Assembly (NCBI GenBank): GCA_029962745.1
Contig: CM057151.1
Location: 1 to 64,000, forward strand
From: Echinometra lucunter
Lineage: Eukaryota > Echinodermata > Echinoidea > Camarodonta > Echinometridae
Length of the DNA: 64,000 nucleotides
Direction: 5' to 3'
Shown here: in pieces, positions 1-15,000 of the stretch
Layout of the letters: every line of letters begins with the position of its first letter
Position numbering within the stretch: the stretch's first letter is position 1
Notes under the pieces: generated by a model
Seen by the model: only the letters and a program-made list of their open reading frames with translations
Told to the model about the DNA's origin: nothing
Database searches by the model: none
Program-made: the position numbers and the translations under genes

Positions 1-40
1 TTCTGTCTTGATCATGAAAACAGACAAGATGAGTACAGAG
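1..40 (+). CDS. CHM: REP exon a (partial at window edge)
   Basis: Codes [13 protein letters not shown] plus the first base of a split codon, then donor GTGAGT at 41. It matches the region before the EYLKTQKL-type stretch of vertebrate REP. Confidence 0.85.
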
Positions 41-3000
41 GTGAGTTTCTTTTAAAGTCTTCACATTGTTCCTTTCATACTCTTTGTTATGTTCAATCTA
101 CTGGAGGTGATGCTGGAGGCATTATGTTTTCTGGTTGTTCATCTGTCCATGCGCCCTGCTTTTTCATTAATGCAATATTTCAAGAACTGTTTGAGATTCA
201 AACTTGAAATATGGTACGTCTATCTAAATGGATTTTAGGTTATGTAGGTTAAAAATTCAAAGTCACAAAGATTTATTTATGAAATTTCAGGTGTTAGCCA
301 ATATCTCAAGAACCATTAGAGGTGTGAACTTCAAAGGGTTCTAGAATGCATTTTTGGGAGGGTCAAATGTTAGAGGTCAGAGCTGTCAATTCTGAAATTT
401 TAGATGTTAGCCCTATTAACATGACTCCTGAAGAACCATTTGTGGTATGAATGTGAAACTTGATGCTAGATTACATCATCACAGGAAGATGATCTGATTA
501 GATTTGGGGGGTATGTACCGTAAGTCAAAGGTAGATTTGGGGGTATGTAAGTCAAAGGTGAAAGGTCACAGAGGTCAGTTCCAAAATACTGGATATTAGC
601 CTTGTTAACACGTTATCTCAAGAACCATTGAAGGTATGAACATCAAACTAAAGTACTGATATGCATCACCATACCTATACATGTACTGATTAGAGTTTTG
701 TAAGAGTACTGTAGGTGAAATCACATATTTTCTTTTTTTGTTTTAGTTAAGTGTTATCTCGAAAAGGCCAAACTTATTTTAGCTCTGAACTTCAAACTTA
801 TGTGCATCGCCAGAGTGAGACATTGTAATAGGTTTTGGGTTGAATTAATTGGTCAAATGTCAAAAGTCATAGAGGCCAATTTCCATGAAATTATAGGAAT
901 GTTCATATCTCAACTACACTTGTATGAGAAGGTATTAGTGATCAGACTGTTGTGTTTTTAGTCAGCAGTCTGAGAGGTTAGTTTACATGTAATTGGGTGT
1001 TGTTTATTTTAGTTTTCACTGTATTTGAAGAATGGTTTAAGCCATGAACTAACTGAATGTGGGTGAAGTCATGTATGAAATTACAGTCACATTGTTTTTT
1101 TTTGGTTTTTTAAAGATGGGTTTTTAAAAAAATATATATATATACTCATGTATAGGCATGATAGAAGCAGAATTGATTATGATTCGAAATCAAAAACATA
1201 ACCATAAATGTTGAAAACAGGGAGAAATAGAATGTCACCAGAAACATAAATAAACCTGTACAGATTGTAGCAAGGAAGTTTCAGTAACAATTAAAGCATC
1301 TTACCCATTAGTTCTCTGTCAAGAAATTTGATCTACAAGTGATATATAAAATAATTAAGTAACTGATAAAAACGCTAAACAGAATGTTTAAAAAATATGC
1401 AATATTGGTGTATATTCCATTTCAAAAGTTTCCTTAGTGCTTGTGCAGAGATTTAGAAATGCAATCAGAAGGCAGACTTTGAGCTAAAAATGCCATACAG
1501 ATGTAGTTCATACCATGTCCTCTTTGCACTTGAATGTGTGGTGCTGACTTTATGCTTTGAAAAATAATCCAAATCACCTGTGCCATAAATCATCACTCTC
1601 ATACATCACAGAGCATGTGCTTGTAGAGAGAATTATGGAGCTTCAGGATGCATCATTATACATGAGCATGTCAAGCACATGTGGATGTGGAAGTGTACAT
1701 GTACATATGAATTCTTAATGATTAATTGTAATATTTCTAGATTAGTGGTTTCAAAATACACGTGATGTAATGGCATTACTCATATCATATTTTCCAGCGT
1801 ATACGCCACAGCGGCGCATAGGCCACACCCCAATTTTTACAACTCATTTAGGGGTAAAAATAGTGCGCCGTATACGCCGGAAAATACGGTACTTAATTTT
1901 ATCTATAACTCTTACAGTGCCGATGGCACATATATATGCCCAAGAGACTTTATGCTTTTTATCGACCATTACTCCACTTAGAATAATGGATGTGATCATG
2001 AAAATATGTCAAAGTTTAGAGGATAAATATAGTATTTAAAATATCTATCAGTCACAATATGCTACCATAGGATATCTTTTAGAAACTGCCAATTTTGGAA
2101 AGGGTCCATTCTTATTTTAGCATAGATCAATAACAAAAAAATGAGAAATGAAAATGAAAAGGTCAACAGGGAAGCTCATTTCTATTTCCAAATAATTTTC
2201 ATGCAAGACATTGAATTAATGGAAATATTTGGTATCTTTTGAAAGGATAATAAATTTTCTACAACTTTTGTGTACAACTTATCTGTATAGAAATTACTGG
2301 TGAAGACTTGTATGCATTTGAAAAGCAAGCATTGTTCATGATTTGGAAGAATTTGGGACCAAGCAAAACCCCTTGGCACTGTAAGAGTTAAAATGGGTGA
2401 TTCGGGTTAGGGTAAAGATAAGTTACCCTCTCACCTGAGAGAATAAATTTATAAGAAATAAAGTTGTTTTCCCCCACATTTCGATTACAGAGTACATGGA
2501 CAAACCCTTTGCAGACTTTCTCCATTCCCGTAAACTGAGCCCAACTCTTCAACACTTTGTAATTCATTCCATTGCCATGACTAGTGCAAACACCCCAACT
2601 CTCAAGGTAAAGTAATAATAAATGATTTTTATCAGTGATGGATGTGGTGTAAATCATAATAACAATCCCAATTAAAACAGAATTTCTGAAAACAACCCTC
2701 CCAGGGTCACATTGCAGGGTTTGGGGGTTGGTATTCTGTTCTGGTTACCGCAAAATTAGAAGCAAAATATACGTATATGTAGGCCAATGTAAGAAACTAG
2801 TGTAGGAGCCTGTACTACTGTCCCTACCTAAATTGGCCATGACAATCGAGAACGATACCAACGTGGGGCTGGGAATTGTGAAGATAATCATAAAAATGTA
2901 AAATACAAGCACTAAATTCTTAAAGATTTTTCATCCCTTATTATTTGGCAATCTGGGAAAATTTTAGAACTTGTATATTCAGTAGGACATGGCACGGTGG

Positions 3001-6000
3001 CATTTCATGCCAAACAGTAGAGTAACAGCTATTTGAGTGTGTGACTGATATGCAATGGCTTGATCGCAAATTTTTTGATCCTTGAATATGGTTGATATGA
3101 TAATGGTGGCTGGTATGTGGCAGGAATTGAGAGAGATACAAAATAGAGGCCACTGGCCCTGATGCAGTATTTGTAGTATGCCCAATCCTTGGAAAAGTGA
3201 ATGGAACTTTGTAGACTTCAAAGCCGCCTTTGATACCATTTAGAGACAATCCTTGTGGAAGTGCATCCATACAATTGGAGCTGATGTCTCAAAATCCCAA
3301 AAACAATTTGTTAAAAAATTCCCAAGACGCCGTCTGAAATAATTTGGCCGTATGATATGTATGCCACCATCAAGACTACCTCACCAAGTATATCACAATG
3401 ACTGCAATACAAGAAAGCCACCAGGGCACCCCCTTCAAGATGGAAGGACCAAGTCAGGAGGGATGCCGAACACCAAGCCCTTGACAGACCAACATGGCAG
3501 AGGATCACTCATAGAGGGACATGGGGACACCCTGTCCTGTGCAGATAAATCAAGTCAAGTCAAGCCGTGTTGGGCTATGGTAAAAAAAGAGAGCGGCGAC
3601 CTACCGCTTCGCAGCCTGCTCGGGCTCAGGCTTCGCCCAACGATTTTTGGAGAAGTTGAGCAGACTCTAAAGCCCAAGCGATGCTTGGTGATGTCCTTTC
3701 GATTTCCCGTCTGTTGCCGGTCGATTTATGTCAAAACTTTGCAAAGTCGGGGGATTTTCTCCGCGCGGCGTCCAGACAGTGACCGAATGATGACCCACCA
3801 ATTCCCACACAATCTCCCACCGGCCGATTTTTTAATAAATCGCCCAGCGGCCACTTGGTGATCGGTGGGGAATCTGTGGGTGTCCCATAGGTGTACTGGC
3901 ATTGGCCCGCCGGTCTTCACCAGGAATTTCTCACAAACGACTTTGGTATATATGTGATTGCCCCTGGCCATCAACAACAATGCTTATGCTCTGCATCTGA
4001 CAGGTCAACGAGGTTTACGATGCCGTTGATTCCACCTCAACGACCAAGACAGCGAGATCCACAAGCCCATAGGCTGAGCTGTGCCTTCCATATGGCTGGG
4101 CAGAGGATGTGAGTAATCAAGCAGGCGCCGCCCGTACGCTGGTCTATTTTGAACTAGCCAACCCGTGACCGAACGATCTTGTGGCGACTCAAAGGTGGCA
4201 GCTGCTCAGCAGGTTTTTCATCTAGCGCCTTCAATTTTAACCTAAATCGCTTGACAGCAACACTCGATTGGGTCAGTCTCTTGGCGGTGACCGCCCGGGC
4301 ACTGAGCGTATTTTGGGCAGTGAGTGAAAAGTGAGCAGGTGCTATGCTATCGAAATTTTAACTTCAGCGGCGACTGAGCGATGCTCTAAATAACACTATA
4401 GACCAGCGGCTGCTAAACCAAGTGGCCACTATAGACCAGCGGCTGCTAAACCAAGTGGCCGCTATAGACCAGTCACTGCTAAACCAAGTGGCCACTATAG
4501 ACCAGTGGCTGCTAAACCAAGTGGCCGCTATAGACCAGTCACTGCTAAACCAAGTGGCCACTATAGACCAGTGGCTGCTAAACCAAGTGGCTGCTATAGA
4601 CCAGTCACTGCTAAACCAAGTGGCCACTATAGACCAGTGGCTGCTAAGCCAGGTGGCCGCTATAGACCAGTCACTGCTAAACCAAGTGGCCACTATAGAC
4701 CAGTGGCTGCTAAACCAAGTGGCCACTATAGACCAGTCACTGCTAAACCAAGTGGCCACTATAGACCAGTCACTGCTAAACCAAGTGGCCACTATAGACC
4801 AGTCACTGCTAAACCAAGTGGCCACTATAGACCAGTCACTGCTAAACCAAGTGGCCACTATAGACCAGTCACTGCTAAACCAGGTGGTTGCTATAAACAA
4901 GTGTGTGCTAAGACAGGTGGTGTGTGCTAAGACAGGTGGCTGCTATAGACCAGTGTGTGCTAAGACAGGTGACTGCTATAGACCAGTGTGTGCTAAGACA
5001 GATGGCTGCTTTAGACCAGTGTGTGCTAAGACAGATTCGACTGTACATTAATATTTGATCCTTTATTCTGTTAACCAATAAGCCAGTTCATGGTTACCTC
5101 ATGTCCCAAATGACCTGAAATATCCACAAATATTTTAAACATGGAGAGGTCTCTTTTTATGCACTTAGAATAGACACTCCCAAAGTGACAGTGGTGCCTC
5201 ATGAATAGCCTTTATTTCCCCTTTTGAAAAGAATACTTCCACCTGGGCATCATGGAATGCTCCTTGGGTGAATAATTATTAGCACATATCAAGTATTCAT
5301 GTCAGTGGATTTCAGATTGTTGTCCCAAAGGACCTTCATCTGCTCATGCTTAGATCATATCCATGAACTGGCTTAATCAGCTGCATAACAGGAACAAAAT
5401 CAGCTCCAGATATCTCATATTTTACTGCAGATGTATATAGCCAAAATTAAGAGAATTCTTTACTTCAATTTCAAACTCATTTTTAATTGCAGGCACTACA
5501 GGCTATGAAATATTTTCTGAGTTCATTAGGACGCTATGGCAACACTGCATTCTTGTGGACAATGTATGGCAGTGGAGAACTTCCTCAGTGCTTTTGCAGG
5601 TAAAAAAAAATCAAGAACAATTCCAAATGTATACCTTGATTAGAAGCTTTTCTGTACAGATATTGAATGCATAAAGGGAAAGATCTAGGATGATCATTTT
5701 TTTTATTTCTAGGTGTCTATTGCCTATCATGACATAATCTAGAGACTATTGCTCCTTTGGTGTCAAGATCCTACACCAATTCTTCAATTCATCCCTAAAC
5801 CAAACACTGTGCTTCCCTACCTATAACATTAACCTAACCTTAACTTAACCTTAACCTAACCTTAAACCTGTAACTGTGCTCCAATGCCTATAAAACTAAA
5901 TACATGATGCCCCAAGATGATTTGAATGGGCATAGTTCATTCTTCAAAGTTTCTATTTGTTATTGTTCCATATCTCACACATAGTTAATTGGATTTTGAC

Positions 6001-9000
6001 TGTAAGTTCTGTTAACATGAAGGTGGTATTGTCATCCAGAATGATTTTTTTTTCTTTTTTTACTTCTGTTGTGAAATGGAAATAGCCATATCTACAGCTA
6101 AGTATCTAATATTTTTCTCTACCTCTTTCTCTCTCCATTGCTCTCTCTCTCTCTCTCTCTCTGTTTTCATTTTCTGCATATGAAGATCTGATGTATTTTG
6201 ATTCTTTTATTACTATATTTCTGTGGGAAAGTATTCATAATATGATTGAAATGTCTTCTTTTTGATGCTGAATACCAAAGGGATGTTCACTCATTTACAT
6301 ATGCTCATACACAGTCTTGGCACTCTGCGGGGCTTCACCATGGCCCCCTAGACAATTTTCGCCTCAAAATACAAACCGCCGCATACAAGTCACACTACTT
6401 GTGGCTTTTGAAAGTCTTGCTCCTATTTTGACATCAAGTTTATGAATAATGGTCATACCAATTACTGATTCATGTGTCATTACTGAGTGATGTCACCTTT
6501 TATGACCTCATGTCCACCCTAATATAAAGAATTTCTGATTTTTTGTAAACAAAACAAAGGCAAGCTATGATATCCTTACATTCCTCAATTACTAACTATA
6601 ATTTCCTCTTCAAGCTGTTATTGTCATCTATTCTAATTCATTAATGGTCCAGATAACACCCTAAAACAGCAAACAGCTAAAAAGCTAAATTTGAAAAGCA
6701 TGGAAATACATAAGAAATCCATAAAACAGTATAATACAAAAGGGTTAAATTTTCACCTTTTTTTCATAATAATGTTGTTAGTGCGTATCAATAACAGCGT
6801 TTGAATAACACTAACATGTCGAAAATTGGTAGTGATTCATAACATATCATAAAATATAAATTTTACGTAATTTCAAATCTTTATTATTTTCATCACATTT
6901 TGTGCAAATACTTTGGGGGGAGATATCTCGACAAACCCATTTATTTGGGTTTTTATAACTTCCCCTTTTCCATTATTGTTTAATATATTAATGTCACTGA
7001 TGTATATTTACAATGCTTTCTTTTCTTCTGAAGATTTTTCATACCATTTACAGTATGATTTGCAAATGTATGTGTTTTTGTTATGTGATTTTTTATGGAA
7101 ATAAATAAATAAACTGAACTGAACTGAACTGAACACCTTTGTGGGAAATATGCTTTAATTTCTTTACATTTGAAAGAAACTTGAAAGTTTTATATCATGG
7201 AATCGTAAGCATTTGACTCTCGAAATTTCAAAATATTTTTCATAGTCATGAATTAAAAGTCACAGCTGAATTGCCCTAATCACTGTTTCACCTATGAACA
7301 TCTTACCCAGACTTTCAGGCAGAGTTTCGATATACGATCAGCTTGGTCCAAATTGTCATTATGGTGGTAGTGTATTTTCAGTGACCATTTACATAAATCT
7401 TGTTACTGCTTGCATCAAGAAGCATGACCCTTCATGGTTTTTATACAGTTATTTTAATGAAGTGTTGGGTCACTGAACCCATCACTTCAGAGATTAGAGA
7501 AGTTGTTTCTACAAAAGTACTAAAAACGTGAAGACATGAATATGTGACTATTCAGACCAAGTTGATTAATTGAAAGCAAAATATTGGCCCAAAATAGCAG
7601 AGTATTGAGTTTTCCTGTTGTCCTTGAGTACTTGCCTTTTTTACATTTTTTGTTAGCATTGGGGATATTGACTTGTGGGGGTTTTATGTCCAAAGAACAA
7701 AGTTTCATTATAGAAGGGTGCTATTTGACATTTTGGTGGTCTCCGGCTCTGTGCCATTGGCTAATTCCTCAAAATCTACTGTCATGGTTTGCAAGCCCAC
7801 TGGTACTGGTTTCTGTTCGAGATTTTTAGTAATGTTTGACAGATTTTTCATGATATTTGATATGAAGGTACATGTTATCAAACTACACCCTAAGTTAAAT
7901 TTTTGCATATGTAGGTCAAAGGTCAAAGTTCACAGTTCATTGGATATGCAAAAATAGTTTACAAAAATGTGGTTTCCATTTGAAAATATAATAATTATGA
8001 AAACTTATATAGCGCACACTCTGTCCAAAGATGCTCATGGCGCTAGCCCAGCAACCGTTCTCTTTAATGGAGGTATATTGCAATTAACTTTATTCCATCC
8101 CCCCCAAAAAAAAAAAAAAAACTGAAATCAAATTCACAATATTTGCACCACCCATTGGAATTCTCACCTCCACCCGGTGAGGCCTGGTGCCCTCTTGGTG
8201 CACTGTTTACCAACAATTTAAAGGAAAGCCTAGTCAGCACATCACTCACAGAAGCTCTAGCATTTGAGGCCACTAGACCCCAGACGGGCAGGTAGCCAAA
8301 TAGACCAAAGAATGATAACAAAATAAGATGAAATGTATAGATTTTTAATTTTAGATTTAGTAAATAAATTTATGTTATTATTGTACATAATGTTGTTGAG
8401 TATGTAAGTAAAAGGTGAAAGGTCACAGCATATTGAATATGCAAATTTGCTAATTATGTACATTTGTACCTGGCTAGGGGATGCTGCGCTTTGCGTCGCC
8501 CTTGTTGTTATTGCATTTAGTGTTTAATGGCCTTATCTTGCATTAATGTACATTATGATTCTCTGTTTTGACAGAATGTGTGCAGTGTTTGGTGGCATTT
8601 ATGTTCTTAGGACCAGCATAAGGAGTATGATTACAGACAGTGAAAACAAGTAAGTATATTGACAAAACAAAAGTACAGGGACATTTTTTTGTCCCTGTGA
8701 TGACCATTACTAGTCTGAACAGGGTTGTGAGCATAGTCAGTGAATACCACTTGATTTCAGCACTACTCTTTATTGATTCAGATTAGAAAGTCATGATAGC
8801 TTGTAGTTACAATATGCATATGGACAGATAATATTCCTTTGTAAGAAGACGTGAAAACCACCAATCCCAATAGAGCACTTAAAGGTAGCCTGTCCCTTGT
8901 GCAAAATCTACGAAAATCCATACAACTTGGCATGAGCTTAGGATATGCCCTTCTGATACTGTTTATTTAATCTTACGGTCATATGTTGCTTAAGTTATTA

Positions 9001-12000
9001 ATATAAAATGAAAATCTGGCTACTAACCTTGAATGATTGAATTAGAGCAGCTCACTGGCAGTGGCGTAGATATGTAGCACAGCGAGCTAGCTAGCTAGCT
9101 CAGCTGGGCAGCTCGCGTGACCACAACACATACCGTACATAATTATAGCAGCGCTTGTAAGAATCTTCAGATCCTTTTTTCATAGTAGGAAAAAAGAAAG
9201 CTCTGATAAATTATCGAAGATTATATCCTTAAAACCAAATTTCACACTTTGTCAGTTTCAGGGATAGGTTATATAGTCTTTCTCTTTCAAATGATAACAG
9301 AGTCAGGGAACTTTCAGAATTAGGTCTGCAAAAGGGATGGGCTACCTTTAAAACCTACTTATGAAAGTTGCGCAGTCATAATGAATAGCGGTTGCCCAAT
9401 AGCGGGGGAACTTTATTCCAGTGTAATATTTTTTTAGTTAAAACATATCTCAGTATGTAAAAGCAAGATGTATATATGTTAATGTTTCCATTGTTTTGAT
9501 TCCATGTAATTTTGTTCATCGATTGTTTTGTATTCATAAGGGCACTGTCTGTAAGCAGTGAGTTTTTAGGGTATCCCTCCATTTCATTTTTAATTATGTT
9601 TTTTTTGTCTTGCATGCAAAGTGAAGCAAGGCTACATGTATATGCATCACCATTTCTATTTTTAGCAATTATGCTGTAATCACAATAATTTTCTATAGAT
9701 TTGAGGTAGGATCACCAAAATCATACCACAGGAACATTTCTTGAAGGTGCAGGTCAAGGATGAAAATTAGTTGAATGTAACCAAGGTTAAAAAGGCAAGC
9801 ATCTGTGAAATTTCTGCATAAAAGCACTCTCATCACAATAACTTTCTGTGGGTTTGGGCAGGATCCTCAAATTCATACCACTGGTACATCTCTTAAAGGT
9901 GCAGGTCAAGTTAAAGAAAAGGAGTCAAGTCCAACCAAGATCAAACTTTAACAGGTTATTTAACTTTCAGTGAAAAATCACCTTACATATGATAACTTCT
10001 TGAACTCTCTTATTTTTTTTTTGCACCACTTAATTTCAATCACAAGTATATCCCTTGGAAATGCATGTCACGACATAGTAAAATACAAAATTTAAATTGG
10101 TGAAAAATATAATCAGTAGTCATACTCTCTCTCATTGATCAGCCAAATATCAAACATGTTATTGCAGTATCTTGAAGTTATCTAGCTATAATTTAGAGAG
10201 TATACTTAAAGCCAGAATTTAATTTATATTTACCTTGCTTTTTTCCTCATTTTCCATCAGCATTAGAGGCATCATAGATTCTGAGGGCAAAAGACTAAAG
10301 TGCAGGTACCTAATACATTATACTAAATGGATGTAAAAAGTATGTATTCATCTTTGAATGGGGGGGGGGGAGGGTCATCTGGCTGTAAACCCATTTACAA
10401 ATTGTAAAGAAAATGATCTAATTACATTTAGGGATGAGTACATGTAGGTCAAATGTCACAGGTAGTAGGGGGTCAATTTTCATGAAATTTGTAGTTTTGG
10501 TCTCATTATTGCAATACATGTATCTACAGAAGTGTGCATAAAATTTAAACTTAGTACTGGTATATATCAGCTTATGGAGACATTTTCACAGGCCATAGTG
10601 GCCACAGAGGCATATTTGGAAAACAGCTGCATTCATCCTGTTTGTTGTCAGTTCAGATTTACATGATATAAAGCCAGATATATGTTAACTTTGTCTGGTG
10701 CAATTGGTTCTAAGTACTCTCACCTAATATTAAGATACTGTGTTTTAAGAAGTGCTTCTTCAAAGTAGGCTAAATGTAAGTACATGTAAGACCCTGTTAT
10801 TTTATTGTTCCAGAGCCTGTGCCAAGGTATTTTGATGGAGGGGGGGGGGGGGGGGGGGGGTAACATTGGCCTCACATGTTAGTTTATTTATTTGTTCTTT
10901 TTATTTTTTTTTTTTATTTTTTTTTTTAATCACTGAAAAATTATAGGAGGTGGCCGCCATCTGCCCCATCATAGCCATCTGCTGTTCTGGGCCCCTATTC
11001 ACCAAACCTTACTAAGCTAATTGTCCACTAATTACTTAGGTCACAGTACAGTTAGGTGACAACTAGGCCTATGAAGGTTTCATGAATAAGGACACTGGTA
11101 GCAAAATAATAGGAAGGGGAAAATGTAGTAGTGAATTACATTGATTTTCAACGAAAATACTGAAAACATTTCACAATTTTCACTTGAATTTCTCTATTAC
11201 GAAAACACATTCTAAAACCTTGACTGATAGTTGTCATGTATTGTATTACATTTGTACAGAAATCTCATCTTGGAATACAGCTATGCTAATGGAAAATCTG
11301 CCCCTTATAATGCCAGGTATTTATGCTTTAGTTTCATGTGTGAGAAATTATTCTTTTGTACCATCCCCCAACTAATCTAAACAAAACCTTATTTTGATTG
11401 TATGAATGTTCCTTATTCCATGATTGATCTAAACAAAACCTTATTTTGATTGTATGAATGTTCCTTATTCCATGATTGATCTAAACAAAACTTACTTTGA
11501 TCTTCTAGATGTTCCTTGTTGTAATCATTTCTTCTTTTTTCAAAGAAAAAATAGTATTTACCTTCATTTACTAAAGTTTAAAACCACCTATAAAAGCTGC
11601 ATTTACTTCAAGAATAATCAAACTTAGACCTTACTTTGTTGATGGGAGATTGTGCTTACACTAATATTTACATACACTGGCTTGATTTTTGGAGAAATGA
11701 TGATAGATTTACAAAGTAAACAAACAAGTAATCAGAACTAGGTACATGAAACTCACAATACTATCAATAAAATAAGAGTATGGTGTAATAATATGTGAAC
11801 CATTATGCAATACTGGCATTAGAATATGATAATGATATATTTTTATTTTGATTAGTGGTGGCAATAATCATGTTGTTATAAACAAAACAAAAACTTGGCA
11901 TAAACTATGGAACACATGTTGTTTTGATACTGTTTACTAATTGAGAGGTATTAAGAAGCTATCAAAAATGATATGTGAGAAAGGGGGTGATATATGGCAT

Positions 12001-15000
12001 ATTCTTGATAATGATAGGTGAGAAAGGGTGATATATGGCATATTCTTGATAATGATAGGTGAGAAAGGGTGATATATGGCATATTCTTGAAAATGATAGG
12101 TGAGAAAGGGTGATATATGGCATATTCTTGAAAATGATAGGTGAGAAAGGGTGATATATGGCATATTCTTGATTAATGATAGGTGAGTAAGGGTGATATA
12201 TGGCATATTCTTGATAATGATAGGTGAGAAAGGGTGATATATGGCATATTCTTGAAAATGATAGGTGAGAAAGGGTGATATATGGCATATTCTTGAAAAA
12301 GATAGGTGAGAAAGGGTGATATATGGCATATTCTTGATTAATGATAGGTGAGTAAGGGTGATATATGGCATATTCTTGATAATGATAGGTGAGAAAGGGT
12401 GATATATGGCATATTCTTGATAATGATAGGTGAGAAAGGGTGATATATGGCATATTCTTGATAATGATAGGTGAGAAAGGGTGATATATGGCATATTCTT
12501 GATAATGATAGGTGAGAAAGGGTGATATATGGCATATTCTTGATAATGATAGGTGAGAAAGGGTGATATATGGCATATTCTTGAAAAGATAGGTGAGAAA
12601 GGGTGATATATGGCATATTCTTGATAATGATAGGTGAGAAAGGGTGATATATGGCATATTCTTGAAAATGATAGGTGAGAAAGGGTGATATATGGCATAT
12701 TCTTGATAATGATAGGTGAGAAAGGGTGATATATGGCATATTCTTGATAATGATAGGTGAGAAAGGGTGATATATGGCATATTCTTGATAATGATAGGTG
12801 AGAAAGGGTGATATACTGCGTATGGCATATTCTTGAACAAGTTCAAAGAGTGACAGAGTGAAGAGGTGGGGTTTCAATAATCTTCCATGACTGATCTAAA
12901 CAAAAGCTTATTATGATCTTATAGATGTTCCTTCTTGTATACCATGACTGATCTAAGCAAAAGCTTATTATGATCTTATAGATGTTCCTTCTTGTATCCC
13001 ATGACTGATCTAAGCAAAAGCTTATTATGATCTTATAGATGTTCCTTCTTGTATCCCATGACTGATCTAAGCAAAAGCTTATTATGATCTTATAGATGTT
13101 CCTTCTTGTATACCATGACTGATCTAAGCAAAAGCTTATTATGATCTTATAGATGTTCCTTCTTGTAAACCATGACTGATCTAAACAAAAGCTTATTATG
13201 ATCTTATAGATGTTCCTTCTTGTATCCCATGACTGATCTAAACAAAAGCTTATTATGATCTTATAGATGTTCCTTCTTGTATACCATGACTGATCTAAGC
13301 AAAAGCTAGATGCTCCTTTATTAATTGATGTAAGTTTTGGTTCATCCAGGTAGATTTCAATTAGAAATAAATGCCAAATCAGTACACCTGGATTTTTTAG
13401 AAGAAAACGTTTCATGTTTGATCTGTAACGCTTCATCAGCTTGTCTGATTTGGTGCTGGGAAAGCGGCGAAAACGCACTATCAGTGTTATTGTTGTTGGT
13501 CTAAAGCCAAGGAATTCTCTGGATTGCAGCACTCTATGCCAAGGAGAGGTTATGCCCAATCCCCCACCTTTATTGAGGGTAGGGTTCTCAGTGTTGGTGT
13601 TAACGTTCTCTTCTCAAAAGTCCAAAGCAAGTCCAGATGTGTTGATTTAGTATTCATGTTTCTTTATTATATTCTATGAGAGGTTTCATTACCTGTACGA
13701 TAGATGTTTGTGATAAGCATTCACGTCTGAGCTGTTGGAAGCTAAAGTGTATACAATACAGTAATATTAAATGCCACACTGATTGATCATTATTTCTCTC
13801 TTTTTGAAGCTACCTGTGTAGAGGAATTTTGATCACAGACAAGTCAATCAAGGAATCAACAAGTGAACAGGTAAGATGCTACCTTGACCCTCCCTTGAAC
13901 CGCTGCATTTCACGGCATGCCACTTCCTGACTTTTTTTTTTCAAGTCTTGCACATCTTTTGACACCAAGATTACGAAAATCGGTCATACCGTTGCTGAGT
14001 CATGTGACTTTTCGTGATCAGAAAATAGAGAATTTCTAAGTTTGTGTACAAAACGAATGGGAAAAAGCATTTCCTCATATTCCTCTATTATCATCTCTAA
14101 TTTCTTCTTTAAGTTGTTATTATCATTTATTTTAACTGAATAGTGGTCCTGATAATACCCTGAAACAGCAGACTTGCATAAATAATACAAAAGTTAAAGT
14201 TGAAAAACAAAGAAATTTCATCTCCAGGGCTTTTCATTAATTCATTACTCAAAATGTGTATTTATGCATATTATTTGCATAAATTATGATATTAGATGAG
14301 AAAATAAAGATTTACATAAAAAACAACAGGATTTGTGTTCTTTACGCAATTCGCAGTATCTGCAAAATTTTGTGTCAATAGGTCATGTCGCCCCCCTGTC
14401 CTCATTACCTCCAAAATAGCTCTGCTTTTTAGGGTTCAGGGATAAATAGTCAAAAAGAATGATTCGGTGATATTATGCAGCCATTGAATAGACCTTTTTA
14501 CTAATGTATTCAAAGTTATGTGTGTTTCTCTCCAGAACCCTTGGTTACCAACTATTCGACTGACTTTTTATGCATAATGATATCTGAATAGAAGGAATCC
14601 AGTTTGCAACATTGGTTGTTGCTATGTTTGGACAAGCCTCTGGCAAGCTTCTAAGTTTTCTTGGGGCATTGAATTAGTATTAAAACAGGTACATTAAAAG
14701 GTTGGGATAGAATATGAAATCAACCTAAGGATAGAGGAAAATGGGGGGGGGGGACAGCAACATAAAATGTTTTGATTTCACAAAAATCTGGATGGCAGAG
14801 AGGGTTTTTGTCTTTCCTTCATAGCAGAGTGAAACTATAGGAATCGCTATTTTAGTTGCCACCATCAACGGTCCTGAAATAATCACAATAACTTTCTATG
14901 GTTTTGAGGTAGAATCACCACATTCATTGCACAGGTGCATCTCTTAAAGGCAAATGTCAAGTTTGAAAATGAGTCAAATGTGAGCAAGGTCACAGATCAG

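Noticed and set aside
3352..3861. 169-codon + strand frame as a host gene
   Set aside because: Its first part lies on an RTE-type LINE tail in another frame and its second part in an unclassified GC-rich remnant; no domain.
4364..5051. Frames of 178, 209 and 141 codons over the 33-bp array
   Set aside because: They are translations of a minisatellite whose period is divisible by three; no start context, domain or splice support, and both strands are equally open.
5824..5868. Interstitial telomere repeats (AACCTAACCTTAACTTAACC)
   Set aside because: The unit is mostly CCTTAA/CCTAA, too irregular to be the CCCTAA telomere repeat; low-complexity sequence.
11937..13559. Reverse-strand frames of 253, 294, 179 and 238 codons
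   Set aside because: Translations of the 41-bp and 57-bp arrays; the sequence lies in a REP intron.
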